From NCBI GenBank assembly GCA_014526335.1, contig JACTAT010000137.1, positions 625,056 to 689,055 of the forward strand: 64,000 bases of DNA, in the 5' to 3' direction. The position numbers and the translations under genes are program-made. The notes under the pieces were generated by a model, which was not told where the DNA came from, made no database searches, and saw only the letters and a list, made by a program, of their open reading frames with translations. How positions within the stretch are numbered: position 1 is the first letter of the stretch; every line of letters starts with the position of its first letter. The DNA comes from Chrysaora quinquecirrha. Its lineage: Eukaryota; Cnidaria; Scyphozoa; Semaeostomeae; Pelagiidae. Shown here in pieces: positions 1-10,488 of the stretch.

Positions 1-2676
1 ATTAGTGGGTTAAGCTAGTAATGTAGCATTTGCAGAATACAAATCACCCTCCCTTTGACAAGCCATAGCATGGGCTTAATAAACTTTAGTTTGAGTGTGT
101 CATACTTTAGGCACGAACCGTTGCTTCATGTTTGCTTCGAACATTACAAAATCTCAAATGAATTAGTTTTCTAGGTTGTCCATCAAGCTAGCGACTATTC
201 TTCACATTTTACACCCGGAATGTTTTTGCTTATCGCCCTAGTACTATAACGGTCGCTTTATTGTAGGAAAATGACATATGAGCCGTTCCCGTAGAAGATG
301 TTAATTAATCTAACTGATGGTTTGCTGCACGAAATCCCCTGGCCAAACCCGTATAAAATATACAAACACAGGCGAAGTCCCAACTTCAATACGATGCGTT
401 CGGCCACATGGGATTTCTTGATCATATTTGCTACGCTTGGGATTAGCATGTATCGAGCTATTTGTAGCCATCATTTTAGACGATAAATTCTTACTATATG
501 ATTACATGGTGATGATTACTGTAATTTTTTGATCACGAGTGCTATAATCTGCGGTATGTATGCAGGATGCCTACCCACGACCCCACACCCCACGGCACTG
601 AACAATCCAAACTGTAGTCAAGATGTTGCCCCAAGGTACTCAGGATACCTCTCCACGGCAATGAAAACGCCCAGAATGCCTTCCATATGTATTGAACATC
701 CCTCACGGTAATGCGCATCCTCAGGACACTGTTCGCACGTAAAACTGCTTAATTTTTTTAGTATTTTAAGCATGTTAACTTGTGTATGCAACATCCAGCC
801 TAGACAGGAACTTCTCCTCTTCATTTTTTCATCAAAATCTTACGAATGCATTGCATCTTTAGGACAAACACCCCCAGCTCCGAGTTAGAATCAATTCAAG
901 GCTAGGGCCAAATAATGAAAAATTCTGAAGACCTTTTAAACTCGCAGCGCGGTATGCTGTCTAACCCTTGAATTAGATTAGGCCAAACGTACCACACGTG
1001 CCAAACATCCTAACGTAACATATACTGTTACACGCATCGAGCCAAACATTTGCACGTGCCGACATGATTATATGTCATATTTTGTTACGTGCAACAAGCG
1101 AAATCATTGTACAGCCCAATGTGTCTTTTTGAACGTAAAAAACTTTCTTAACAAAACCTTCGTATTTCGTAAAAAAACGCCTGGCCATAAAAAGTTGAAT
1201 CGCGTTTAGAAAACGGACAAACGCTTTTGTTTAAATCGATTGAAAAGTAGGGAGACGACTGGGGAACCCAGAGTTAACGTCTACTTCTTATTAACGCCCA
1301 TCTTGCAAACCATCAACTAAAGGCAAAAGAAGAATGAAGCAATAAAAATTACATATCCCTAAACCAATTTTTTAGTCCGACCGAATAGTCCGACTTTTTT
1401 AATTCCATACATAAAATTGTTTCTGATAAAGCAGGCTGGCAAATTGGCACCTACAAAGCTTTGGAAAGCTGGCACATAACAAAAGATGGCACGTTGGTAC
1501 GTACAAAATTTTGGCGTGTTGGCCATAAAAAACATGGCGCATAGGCACGTTGGTGCGTATAAGTTTTGGCACGTAAGCATGAACATAAATACGACGACGC
1601 AAAGACAGGAAGGCACGTTAGCACATGAAGTTCGTAGACATGCAATTCAGCACACTCCTGAGAAAAACGAGCATTTTTCATGGCAGTGGTCTGTTGTTCT
1701 TTTGTTGATTAAGGTTAAGAGTCATGTTTCTCCATTGAATTTTTTCAGGTGAAAGTTAGCGAAATTTAAGACAGAAAAACAACCTTGATGACTTTACGTG
1801 CTTTATTATGAACAACGTGCTTTATTAGAATCAACTTTGTATGAAAAATACAGTAGTGGGTTGGGTAAAAAATTGGTTGATCGATATTTTTTGTCGTTAT
1901 TGTTGAGAATAGGGAAGTACAAGTGTAAGAAATTGAAGATTTCTATTATCATAACAAATACGAAGTGCTGATTATTTAAAAGTGATTATCAAAATTAGCA
2001 TAGGAACCTTTAAGTTCGACTGCATTACAATATTTGAACTCATAAAACTCGATTTCAATACATATATAGAAATTCAAAAACAGTGGACCCAACAAGTATA
2101 GGACACCTAACGGCCAAATTTATTGTCCATTTTAGGTGTTCGCTCTAGGGAGGTTTATGTAAATATCTGTTCGTTGTTTGAAGGTGTCCGTTGTTTGAAG
2201 GTGTCCGCTGAAAATGGTTGTCCACTAATGGACGATCTACTTATTATCATTTTTCGTTATAACTGACTTAATTCTTTACTTAAAGTTACATACTGTAACT
2301 CATAACTGACAACATAATCTACTGTGGGTGTGCGCTGAAGACTGCAGTGCCATGAAAAAATTTGACCTGATCAGTTACAATAAACAGGAAACCTTACCTT
2401 TATAACTTACACAATGTGCAAAAACATTAGCAAACCAATAAGATTGTGCGTCTAAATTGACCTCATCCCCAAGGTGAATAGGTCTCTACATTGAAAAGTC
2501 GATGTCAATATTGGATCCTGGGGATATTGGAATCGGCGTTGTCAATTCGCAATTTGAATTTTTGTTTATACTTTCATCGAAATTTCAAACCTAGATAGGC
2601 CAAAAACCTTGTCAAAAACATATTATTACAACCAAAATTAGATGCTTTGTACTTGGCCCTATTGCATTAATGTTTA
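1..2676. other. Intergenic stretch, no gene recognised
   Basis: No reading frame here looks like a conserved protein. Between about 950 and 1640 a loose motif resembling TTGGCACGT or its complement recurs many times with variable spacing, suggesting a decayed minisatellite. Around 2090-2240 short repeats of GGTGTCCG and GTCCA occur. Nothing else stands out. Confidence 0.5.
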
Positions 2677-3058
2677 CTCTTAGGTGCCTAATTGCCGTCT
2701 CCCCCGCTCATTAATTTTTTGAAAATTTTCCAATTGCCGTCCTCCCCTCCCACTCTTATTGGGACCCCCCGCTTATTAAGTTTTGCATTGATATTAATGT
2801 TGATATTCCTTACTTGGTCTGCTTGGATCTTTTAAGAGTTAAGTTTCACTCTTACTCTTTATTATTCGTTAGAACTTTGGATTTCCTTGCCTTATAATTA
2901 GTATAAGGTCCGTTCGCACTGCATTTCAGTTGTCTCGCGATAACGTTCGTCAAGCAAAGTCCGACCCCCCCGTTTATTCCAACCCCCAACCAATTACATT
3001 AAGGGCTAAGTTCCAACCCCCAGCCTATTCAACCCCCCAGCAATTAGGCACCTAAGAG
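2677..3058. mobile_element. TA-flanked MITE, CTCTTAGGTGCC family, copy 1
   Basis: The left end reads CTCTTAGGTGCCTAATTGC and the right end is its inverted complement GCAATTAGGCACCTAAGAG. Both sides are flanked by TA, as expected for a TA target duplication. The inside holds several C-rich stretches separated by AT-rich spacers. Two further copies with the same ends and the same TA flanks lie at 13494-13877 and 14108-14980. There is no coding capacity. It lies about 170 bp beyond the stop codon of the USOMP-5-like gene. Confidence 0.85.
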
Positions 3059-3228
3059 TAACAAGAACATTGATTGAATTACTCCATGTAAGCGGAAATT
3101 TGGGACTTTGGAAGCAAGTTCAGTGGGTACCATGGCCAATATGGGTCTGACAGTTGCGATTAAAGGAATTTGTTTTGGACCTGGGGATGAGGTTGTTTTT
3201 AACGGGATTAATTGACTTTTGCATATTG

Positions 3229-3768
3229 TCATTGTATAAGGATGTAACACATAGCAGCAGAGGACTTCTCCCCATTATCAGGCCAACAGGATGCAAAGTT
3301 GCCACAAGAAATAGGTGGAAGTGACGATAGCCCAGGCGCTACGCATGGGACGGTCATCTTCAATCCGACGCCGATGAATGAATCCGGGGTTATGCACTCG
3401 TTCTCTTGGTTGTTAACTATGCCAATTCTTGCAAACACATTTTGATAGACATCTTTGACGTTAATGCCTTCGCTGTTGCAATAAGGCTGCAGCGATCCAC
3501 CTGAGATCAACGACTTCCACTTATCCCGTCCAAAATTTGTTGACACTGTTGTTTGGTCTTTGAAGACATCCAGTAAAGATGCACTGTCGACTGGCAAACG
3601 GATCCATTTTGTTTTGCCAGCAAACTTAATGCCAAAACAAATTGATTTGAGACTTACTGCAGAGAAAGCTGGGAACTTGGCCTCTCCGATCTCAAATGAT
3701 CTCGACCCATTTTCAACATTGAAAGTCGCGTTGTTTCTCCAGTATTCAGAATCGCTGTAGAATGTTCC
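3229..3768 (-). CDS. USOMP-5-like secreted protein, last exon
   Basis: This exon encodes the C-terminal 179 residues and stop of an apple/fibrinogen-like secreted protein of the kind found in anthozoans, including uncharacterised skeletal organic matrix proteins. It begins after a good acceptor (TTCTCTCCAG) and joins in phase 0 to the exon at 4747-4907, giving NGSK then GTFYSDSEYW across the junction. Family-typical features are the YWRN segment, ICFGIKFAGKTKWIRL, GRDKWKSLI, a Cys-rich tail (CITPDSFIGVG, ISCGNFASC) and a terminal AAMCYILIQ. The protein is probably secreted into the extracellular or skeletal matrix. The family assignment rests on recalled sequence patterns, not on a search. 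The molecular role is unknown. Confidence 0.8.
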   Translation of the reverse strand, partial: GTFYSDSEYWRNNATFNVENGSRSFEIGEAKFPAFSAVSLKSICFGIKFAGKTKWIRLPVDSASLLDVFKDQTTVSTNFGRDKWKSLISGGSLQPYCNSEGINVKDVYQNVFARIGIVNNQENECITPDSFIGVGLKMTVPCVAPGLSSLPPISCGNFASCWPDNGEKSSAAMCYILIQ

Positions 3769-3873
3769 CTGGAGAGAAGAGAACAACAGTAAAATCGAGA
3801 GAAAAACAAGAGCGTAATGCTGATTGCGCCTCCTTAGTATATAGAAGTTAGTCAGAGACAGGAATGTCGGCAT

Positions 3874-4369
3874 AGGGAGATAAGGGAGGCAACTACCCCC
3901 TTATGCCCTTGTAATGTATCTGTGTTTTAATTACTTTTGTATTTTAATATTCATTCATTGATTTGGTTTTTTTTCTTTGTCTTTGTTGTCAACGTGTTCT
4001 GTGATGTGTCGCAGTGTTGTCTGATTAGTAAGTGTTATATATTTGTGTGAAGTCACATTTTAGTTTAGTCTTGTCTTGAATACGAATCGAATAACATCTT
4101 GCAGTTCATAAAGTTGCTGTCTTTTTAGCTTAGGCCTCAGGGCCTAAGCATGTTCTTCCCTTCGCGCTATCAAAGAACCCACACGTTACACCCTCAAGAA
4201 ATTTACTTAAGTTTGGACTGCTTCCAGCATTTCTGTTTACAACCTCTTGTGAGAAAGCAAACTCGAACACACTTGCAAACAAGAACTTGCAAGCCTCTAT
4301 TGAAAGAAGCCTCTGGATCTCTATTTTCAGTGTCATGGTCTCATCAAGCTAGCTGCTGGTTGGTGAGGG
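3874..4369. other. Intron sequence, nothing recognised
   Basis: This is part of the intron between the last two exons of the USOMP-5-like gene. It is T-rich at 3900-4030 and I see no gene or clear repeat boundary in it. Confidence 0.4.
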
Positions 4370-4475
4370 CTTGAGCACCTGTAACGGCAGCTTTGCAGCC
4401 ACGAGTCGAGGTCTCCTTATTCTATATACTGAGATCCCAGCAAATGGCACTAAAGACACCATTTCCAATTTTCCA
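4370..4475 (+). mobile_element. SINE fragment (3' part)
   Basis: The segment CTGAGATCCCAGCAAATGGC followed by ACTAAAGACACCATTT matches, in the opposite orientation, the body of the SINE at 57768-57940 and the one at 19229-19375. The preceding part, with GCAGCCACGAGTCGAGG, resembles the tRNA-like head. It is a decayed copy within an intron of the USOMP-5-like gene. Confidence 0.5.
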
Positions 4476-4746
4476 ATTTTAACTTCGACTTGTCTTTAGC
4501 AAATAAAATTTACAAATTAACAAGCTTAATGATGGAAAAAACTTAAAGGATACAAGTAACCTAAATTGCAGTTTAAGAACAATGGAACAAGGCCTCAAAA
4601 AAGTTTTTCACCTTTATGCAATTTTTTTGAAGACGTTCATCCGGTAAAAAGGAGGCTATATTTTTAAAGCATTGGTCTTCGGCTATTTGTTGGAAGAGCA
4701 TTTCACTGCTGTAAAAACAGTACCTACCAAAATAGCCAAAGCGTAC

Positions 4747-4907
4747 CTTGCTGCCATTTACTTTCATAGCTAATGTCCAGCCTCCTGAGCCACAACCAGA
4801 TATGTCATCCATAAGACAAAAGTGTTTTCCAGATTTTAGCTTGTAAAGACCATTTCGATCGGATCTTCGATTCTTATCTTTGTAAATTTCAGAACAACTC
4901 TCAAACT
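4747..4907 (-). CDS. USOMP-5-like secreted protein, fibrinogen-like core exon
   Basis: This internal exon encodes about 53 residues starting near FESCSEI and ending GGWTLAMKVNGSK. The CSEI, CLMDD and GGWTLAMKV elements match the start of the fibrinogen-related domain in anthozoan apple/FReD proteins. Acceptor TTTTCATTCCAG and donor AAG/GTACGC are both good. It joins in frame to the last exon at 3768. Its 5' end begins with two bases of a codon, whereas the exon at 6622-6951 ends in phase 0. Either a short exon of 3n+1 bases is still missing from the intron or one boundary is wrong. Confidence 0.75.
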
Positions 4908-4958
4908 CTGGAATGAAAAGGAATAACTTCAACATCATTTTCTTCGCCATTATCATCA

Positions 4959-5053
4959 ACTTTATCAACATCACCATCATTATCAACATCATCACTATCG
5001 TCAGAATAATAATCATCGCCATCATCATAATCATAATAATAATCATCACTGTT

Positions 5054-5084
<31 letters not shown>

Positions 5085-5210
5085 ACATCATCATCAATTA
5101 TCACTATCATCATCGTCATCAATATCATCATCATGATCATCATCATCATCATAATCATCATCAACACCATCAATTATCACTATCATCATCGTCGTAGTCA
5201 TCACTATCAG
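4959..5210. repeat. (CAT/ATC)n microsatellite
   Basis: Imperfect trinucleotide repeat of CAT/ATC on the plus strand, purest at about 5060-5160. It lies directly upstream, in gene orientation, of the fibrinogen-like exon. Reading frames through it give only Met, Asp, His or Ile runs and are not genes. Confidence 0.9.
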
Positions 5211-5879
5211 CATCAGTCATGCCAATCGTTATCGCTATGACCACAATTGCTCTTGAGATTTGATATGTGGACAACAGAAAGAAATCATGTTTACTCTTAT
5301 GGGTTTTTATCTCATCAGGTTATTACGTCAGTTAACCTCCATGTTTGCGAGCATAATACGTTTGTCTTTAAATCAACATTATATTTCTTGAATAGAAGCT
5401 CAAATGTTTAGCAAACACGTTTAGAAGCAAATTGTTGACAAATAAAAAGTGTGAAAACAAACCTTTTTGTTCTCGCTGCAAAATTAAAGAGATAATCGAA
5501 ATTTTAATCTGGAATATATAACAACACGCTAGCGTACACAAAAGCAAAAAAATTCATGAAAAATTTATAACTATTTACAGTAAACTCCTGAAACCTTGAA
5601 TATAAGTTTTTCCAAAACATGCATTTCTCTTTGTGCTGGACGAAATTTGTCCTAAAAGCTACAATCTTGGATTAAATATATTGGAACAGCCTAAATAGTT
5701 CTGCTATTATCTATGATTTCCCCCTTCTTCCCCCTCATAATGTTGTTTAGAACAAAAATTGTCTTGCTCTACTCCCAACATTGTTTTTTGGGTAAAAGAT
5801 TCCATTTTCCTGGGGAAAAGGCCTTGCCCAAAATATTTTGCCCAAGATTAAAACAATTTTGTGTGTTCACAAACTTTAA
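5211..5879. other. Intron sequence with a repeat edge
   Basis: No exon was recognised. At about 5663-5696 the motif CTACAATCTTGGATTAAATA then TATTGGAAC closely matches the last 30 bases of the window (63973-64000), so this is one end of a dispersed repeat. Confidence 0.4.
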
Positions 5880-6092
5880 ATTTCTGCATTCATAAAGTTG
5901 GGCATTTCAAAGCAGTCAAATTATCTAACTTTCTAAACGAGATATTTGAGAGCAAAGTATGCAAGTTTTCTAGTGTAACGACGTCTTCTCTAAAATCAAC
6001 GTTCCGCTTTGGCATGTTCATACGATAAAGTGCGGCAAACATAGACATATAGAAATAAAGCTCGGTAAACGAGGGGCAAATCACTTTCCTTA
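5880..6092 (-). pseudogene. Coding-like relic, possibly displaced P450 C-terminal exon
   Basis: Read on the minus strand, a plausible acceptor (CACTTCTAAG) at about 6092 is followed by GK, a stop codon and FAPR. After a one-base frame slip comes an open frame of about 60 codons beginning FTELYFYMSMFAALYRM and ending at a TGA. The amphipathic FTEL...AAL segment resembles the L-helix that follows the haem cysteine in P450s, and the acceptor phase would fit the orphan donor at 11998. The inserted FAPR, the stop and the frameshift argue for a relic or a chance resemblance. I am not sure of this. Confidence 0.2.
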
Positions 6093-6621
6093 GAAGTGGA
6101 CGAGATTTTTGGGATTTTCACAAAAAAACAATAGAATTTCCTGAAAATTATTAAAGGATTTTCAAATAAACAATAGGATTTTTCAAAAAGTGGACGAGAT
6201 TTTTTGGAGTGATTTCGGCGGTAAATATATAACCGAGATTTGACAGCTAAAACAGTACTTAAAGCCTTTAAATTTTAACTTGGTCTTAAAATTCTGTCTT
6301 TAAATTTTAACAGACAAACGTTTAACGTTTTGTGGGCTTAGGGATTATTGCCATATTGCAAACATACGTATGTATGCAAGGGTCTCAGCTAGCAACTCTA
6401 ACGCGTTGAACGCTCATAAGCCCTGATAGCTAATTAGGACTCTCTTAAAATTCTAATTTCCCGCTGCACCGAAATATTCTTCTTGCATTCGACTGCATGA
6501 TCTATCCGATTACATCGAATTATAGAGTGTATTGTATTCTAAAGAGCGTTTCTCAACTATACCAACCCCATGGTATCCCGACCTCTACTACTCATGTCCC
6601 TAAGGTGTCCCTAGTCCTTAC
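6093..6621. other. Intron sequence, direct repeats
   Basis: A GTGGACGAGATTTTT motif occurs at about 6097 and again at about 6189, framed by AT-rich ATAGGATTTT-like words, suggesting a short local duplication. No exon seen. Confidence 0.35.
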
Positions 6622-6951
6622 CTTGAACACAATAGCCTTCCAGCCCTTTGCACCATCTTGTTTGTAACATTTGCCACTATCAACACCATAGACGTCACAA
6701 TTCTTTTCAACGTTGCTACCTTCTGATGTAATTTTGTAGTTGATGATGCCACAGTTATACATTCGAAGGCAGCGCTGCACGCATTGCATCTCGCTTGCAA
6801 CTTTGTAGGATTGTTGTTCTTGTGAGGGGCAGACAAATTTGGCATCTAACGACTCATAATCGACGACTCCCGACATGGCCCGACATGACACCACCAAGAC
6901 GACAGCAAAAATTAGATTGAGCAGCATTTTCGTATTTTGTAGGCTCTGCAT
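6622..6951 (-). CDS. USOMP-5-like secreted protein, first coding exon (signal peptide plus PAN/apple)
   Basis: The exon starts at ATG 6951 and encodes about 110 residues. Residues 9-26 form a hydrophobic signal peptide (LLNLIFAVVLVVSCRA), so the product enters the secretory pathway. Residues about 30-105 look like a PAN/apple domain, with spaced cysteines in MQCVQRCLRMYNCG, KNCDVYG and GKCYKQ and an aromatic GWKAI near the end. The donor AAG/GTAAGG is strong. Together with the two downstream exons it gives the signal-apple-fibrinogen-like order seen in anthozoan matrix and lectin-like proteins. The phase 0 end does not match the next recognised exon, so a linker exon may be missing. Confidence 0.7.
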
Positions 6952-6959
6952 AAATTGTA

Positions 6960-7488
6960 GAGGATCTGAAAGGAAACGAAAAGAGGAGATTTCATTGCGA
7001 TCATTGCAGTAACACTGAGACGTTAGTGTATGTCCTTTACAGATTTGCTTCCCATTTCTTTTGCGAAACGATTGGAAAACAAGGCTTCGGAGCGTCTTAT
7101 ATCGGATTGGAATGATTATAAAATTGAGAAGTTCTTCCTTAAAACCTTTCTTTAGAGCCTCTCACATTATCAACAATTTCATAAAGTTAAAAGGTACAAC
7201 ATACCTTACAGCTACCAGCTCTGTGAAATCAAGCATCTATCTTTAAAATCCAACTACATCGACTTTAAAATCGAGTTTAAAGACTTGTGATAGGCAAATA
7301 GCATTATTTATTAATGAGTCTTGACATCAGCGTTAATGCATTGCGATCTGAATCGTCCGATATTGAATAAGAAAGAAAAGGCTTTGTTATTACATTTCCG
7401 AAAAAGAATTTTTCAGAAAAATAGAACGTCTTTAATGGTCAACTTCAAGCCGTCCGGAAAGATCTATAATGGCGTCCGATTCATAAAT
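6960..7488. other. Upstream region of the USOMP-5-like gene
   Basis: Presumed promoter and 5' untranslated region for the minus-strand gene, reading leftward. No convincing TATA box or exon was identified. Confidence 0.3.
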
Positions 7489-7810
7489 TATCACCATCAT
7501 CATCACGAACATCATCACTACAATCATTATTAACCTTATCAACATCATCACCATCATCAACAACATAATTATAATCAATGACTGAACAATCAGCATCAAT
7601 CATCATCCACATCACCATTATCATAACCATGTATGTATGTATGTATGTATTATGAATTTTTTAAAAGGATATGTACAATTCAGTTTAATATAAACTGCTA
7701 TCAACATCCATCATCATAACGTCGTCATTAACTAATATCATCGTCATTTCCGCCATTATCATCGCTATCACCATAATCACAATGAAAAACATCACCACCA
7801 CAACCACCAT

Positions 7811-7881
<71 letters not shown>

Positions 7882-8015
7882 GCACCCAATCATTTCAACA
7901 TCATCATCGTCTCCAGCGTTAACATCATTGTCATCACTATTATCATCATAAACATCATCAACCTCATCAACGCTATAATCATCATTTTCTTTGTCGTCGT
8001 CGTTATCATTATTTT
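7489..8015. repeat. (CAT/ATC)n microsatellite cluster
   Basis: Long, interrupted CAT/ATC repeats, with a pure run of about 60 bp at 7824-7880 and a short (GTAT)n stretch at about 7632-7650. The apparent methionine-rich frames are repeat artefacts. Confidence 0.9.
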
Positions 8016-8354
8016 AATGGTCCAAAGGAAAAACTAGGATTCATCAGTTTTTTAAACTTTCATACATTATTCCCATTGCCCAATTCTCAAATAAATTAAC
8101 AAGTTGATAAATTGGTAACGTTGATTATGAATGACTATTGTAATGTACTCAATTGCAAGTCAAATTGCTATATAGGCCCGGCTAACAAAGTTTAAATATT
8201 AATAGCCAATCTTGCAGTACCGGATCCAGTGTCCCGATGTTTGAAGGGCTAATACATAGCTAGTAGCTATACATTCGTACTTGATATCCTTATAATATAA
8301 ATTCAAGCAGTTTGAGGTTTCTTATAAGTTTACTACAAATTGTGATTTTCTTAG

Positions 8355-8425
8355 CTGTCGTGTGGCCTAGTGGTAGAGTTCTCGACCACGAGTCGCACAA
8401 ACTCATCAGCGTGACAAACTCATAG
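8355..8425 (+). mobile_element. tRNA-like SINE head fragment
   Basis: The words GTGGCCTAGTGGTAGAG and CGACCACGAGTCGCA resemble a tRNA 5' half with a pol III A box. The sequence is cut short by the element that begins at 8426. It is probably the head of a tRNA-derived SINE rather than a tRNA gene, since no T arm follows. Confidence 0.4.
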
Positions 8426-8606
8426 CCCGGGGGGTACTTAGTATAATTTGGGTACGGGTATGTGCCGCTCATATGGGTGAGTTTTGGCCCTGACATTCTC
8501 TAAACATGGGTATGATTTCAACCAAAACCCCATAAAAGTGGGTGGCAAATTGAAGAAAAGTCGAAAGTTTAACTTAAATTTGGTCAGAAAGTGGTAAAAT
8601 CGCGTC
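8426..8606 (+). mobile_element. Half copy of the CCCGGGGGGTACTT element
   Basis: It begins CCCGGGGGGTACTTAGTATA and continues with TGGGTACGGGTATGTGCCGC. The whole stretch is the inverted complement of the right half of the elements at 16964-17322 and 33898-34268. It stops near GTAAAATCGCGTC, roughly mid-element. Confidence 0.7.
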
Positions 8607-8736
8607 GCAATCATCAAGGTCTTAATGTCTTACTCTTGCATACCTACATTTACAATAAACGTATAAATCATGATTTTCTGAATCTGACCCCTTGTCAGTC
8701 TTGCAGGGAATCTAAGAATGATTTTTTCGGTCTGTG

Positions 8737-9100
8737 CCATTCCATTCCATGTCATTCCATGTCATTCAATGTCATTCCATGCTATTCGATGTCATTCGAT
8801 GTCACTCCATGTCATTCCATGCAATTCCATGTCATTCTATGTCATTCCATGCCATTCCATATCATTCCATGTCATTCCATGCAATTCCATATCATTCCAT
8901 GCCATTCCATGCAATCCATGTCATTAGATGTCATTCCATGTCATTCCATGCCATTCCATGCAATTCCATGTCATTCCACGCCATTCCATGTCATTCCATC
9001 CCATTCCATGTCATTCTATGTCATCCCATGCCATTCCATGTCATTCCATGTCATTCCATGCCATTTCATGCAATTCCACGTCATTCCATGTCATTCCATA
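8737..9100 (+). repeat. Decamer satellite, consensus CATTCCATGT
   Basis: About 36 tandem units of 10 bp with consensus CATTCCATGT, CATTCCATGC or CAATTCCATG variants and a few length changes. Because 10 is not a multiple of 3 and stop codons are absent from the unit, all three plus-strand frames stay open and give HSMSFHVIPC-like peptides. These are not genes. Confidence 0.95.
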
Positions 9101-9139
9101 CAAAAACATAGCCATGCTATCGCAATGTCCGAAGGACAA

Positions 9140-9390
9140 TAATCATTATCATAATCGTCATTATCATCATCGAAATCATTTTCATCGTCATAATCGTTAT
9201 CGTTATCATCATCATCATCATTGTCATGATCATCATCATTATCATCATCATCCTCTCAACATCATCATCATAATCAACATGATTTGAATCATCATTTTGT
9301 CATTCTTGTCATTATTATCGACATCTCATCATCATCACAACACCATCATCATCATCATCATCATAATCATTCATAACCGTTACAGTATTA
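9140..9390 (+). repeat. (CAT/ATC)n microsatellite
   Basis: A third trinucleotide CAT/ATC tract, interrupted by CGTCAT and CGTTAT words, lying only 40 bp beyond the decamer satellite. Confidence 0.9.
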
Positions 9391-9399
9391 GCAACGTAT

Positions 9400-10488
9400 C
9401 TGTTCTAAGGAGCATGGCAGAGAACTTTGCAGCGGGTTCGATATTCTCCTGGACAATAACTGCGTCACGTCTTAGACGAGATCAGCAGGAATTTCTACTG
9501 CGCCACAACTTACTCCCCTCTTTAAACGAAAATTTGCACACATCAGAACTTGAGAATCTTCTGTTGACAACAACCCTCTCAAAATAAATATGACATCGAC
9601 ATCGGCAACAACATGCGCAACGCAAAAGGCTAATAAAAGTATTTTATTATGCAATATTCAAATACAAAAGCTTTGAGAATTAATTATCAAAAAATTGAGC
9701 TTCGAGAATCTTCTGCAAAAACTTTAACCACAATGACTCATCTAGATGTTTACAAATTTCGTTATTGCTTCTAATTGTCAAATAATTGGTATTCATTACA
9801 TCCAATTACGGCGACTTCAAAGTTTACTTCCTAGTATTTGTGGTTTATCTTTTGTTACGCTTTTTGGCAGGAAAAAGCGTCTATACATCCTAAAATGTGC
9901 ATATTTACATGCGTTCCACTAAAAATAAAAACCAAATTTTATTTTATTTAAAATTTAAGCTCTAATTTGAGATTTTTCCATTGTGTTTTTCACAAGGACT
10001 GACTCGCGACATTTTCGGGTAAGACCTTTGCATTATGTCCTTCGGACATAAAAGTAAATCATGCAGTCCAGGTTCGAATCCCATCTATTGTGGTATGCCA
10101 CTTGTGCAAAAATCTGTTTCAACAGTATGTGCTACGTTAATCACAGATGAATGAAAAATGTCCTAAACAGCAATCACTTTACCTGAGATATAAACACCTG
10201 CAGCTCTGCTTCTGCTACTTGTTTACCTTAAAAGAGAAACATCTTAAGACGACTAAAAATTGCAACGTTATACATTATGGTTCAAACCAACCAATTTGGT
10301 CAACTGGATACATACACTGTCGAAGGTAACATTATATCAGTCAAGCAAAGTCTAAAGGAAAAAAGAGGTGGAAAATTTGGAAGTTAAGACAGTAATTCTT
10401 TGGTATTATTTTAGTTAGGCTGTTCCAGATGAGCTAAAAATTGAGATGAGTTGTTAATTGACTTATTGCTGTGTAAAGTAAGGTTATA
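9400..10488. other. Intergenic stretch, no gene recognised
   Basis: No conserved coding signal. At about 10070 the word GGTTCGAATCCC matches a pol III B box, but no matching A box or cloverleaf is seen, so I do not call a tRNA. Confidence 0.4.

Noticed and set aside
1359..1752. Overlapping 65-90 codon frames on both strands
   Set aside because: They fall in the degenerate TTGGCACGT repeat region and lack any consistent protein signal.
4573..5197. Long Met-, Asp- or Ile/His-rich frames through the CAT repeat
   Set aside because: They are translations of a trinucleotide repeat. Only the 4747-4907 portion outside the repeat is a real exon.
7685..7885. Methionine/valine-rich minus-strand frame
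   Set aside because: Pure CAT/ATC microsatellite translation.
8591..9287. Overlapping HSMSFHVIPC-type frames
   Set aside because: Consequence of a stop-free decamer satellite; all three frames are open and none shows codon bias.
10014..10095. Possible tRNA gene around GGTTCGAATCCC
   Set aside because: Only a B box is present; no acceptor stem, D arm or anticodon arm can be drawn.
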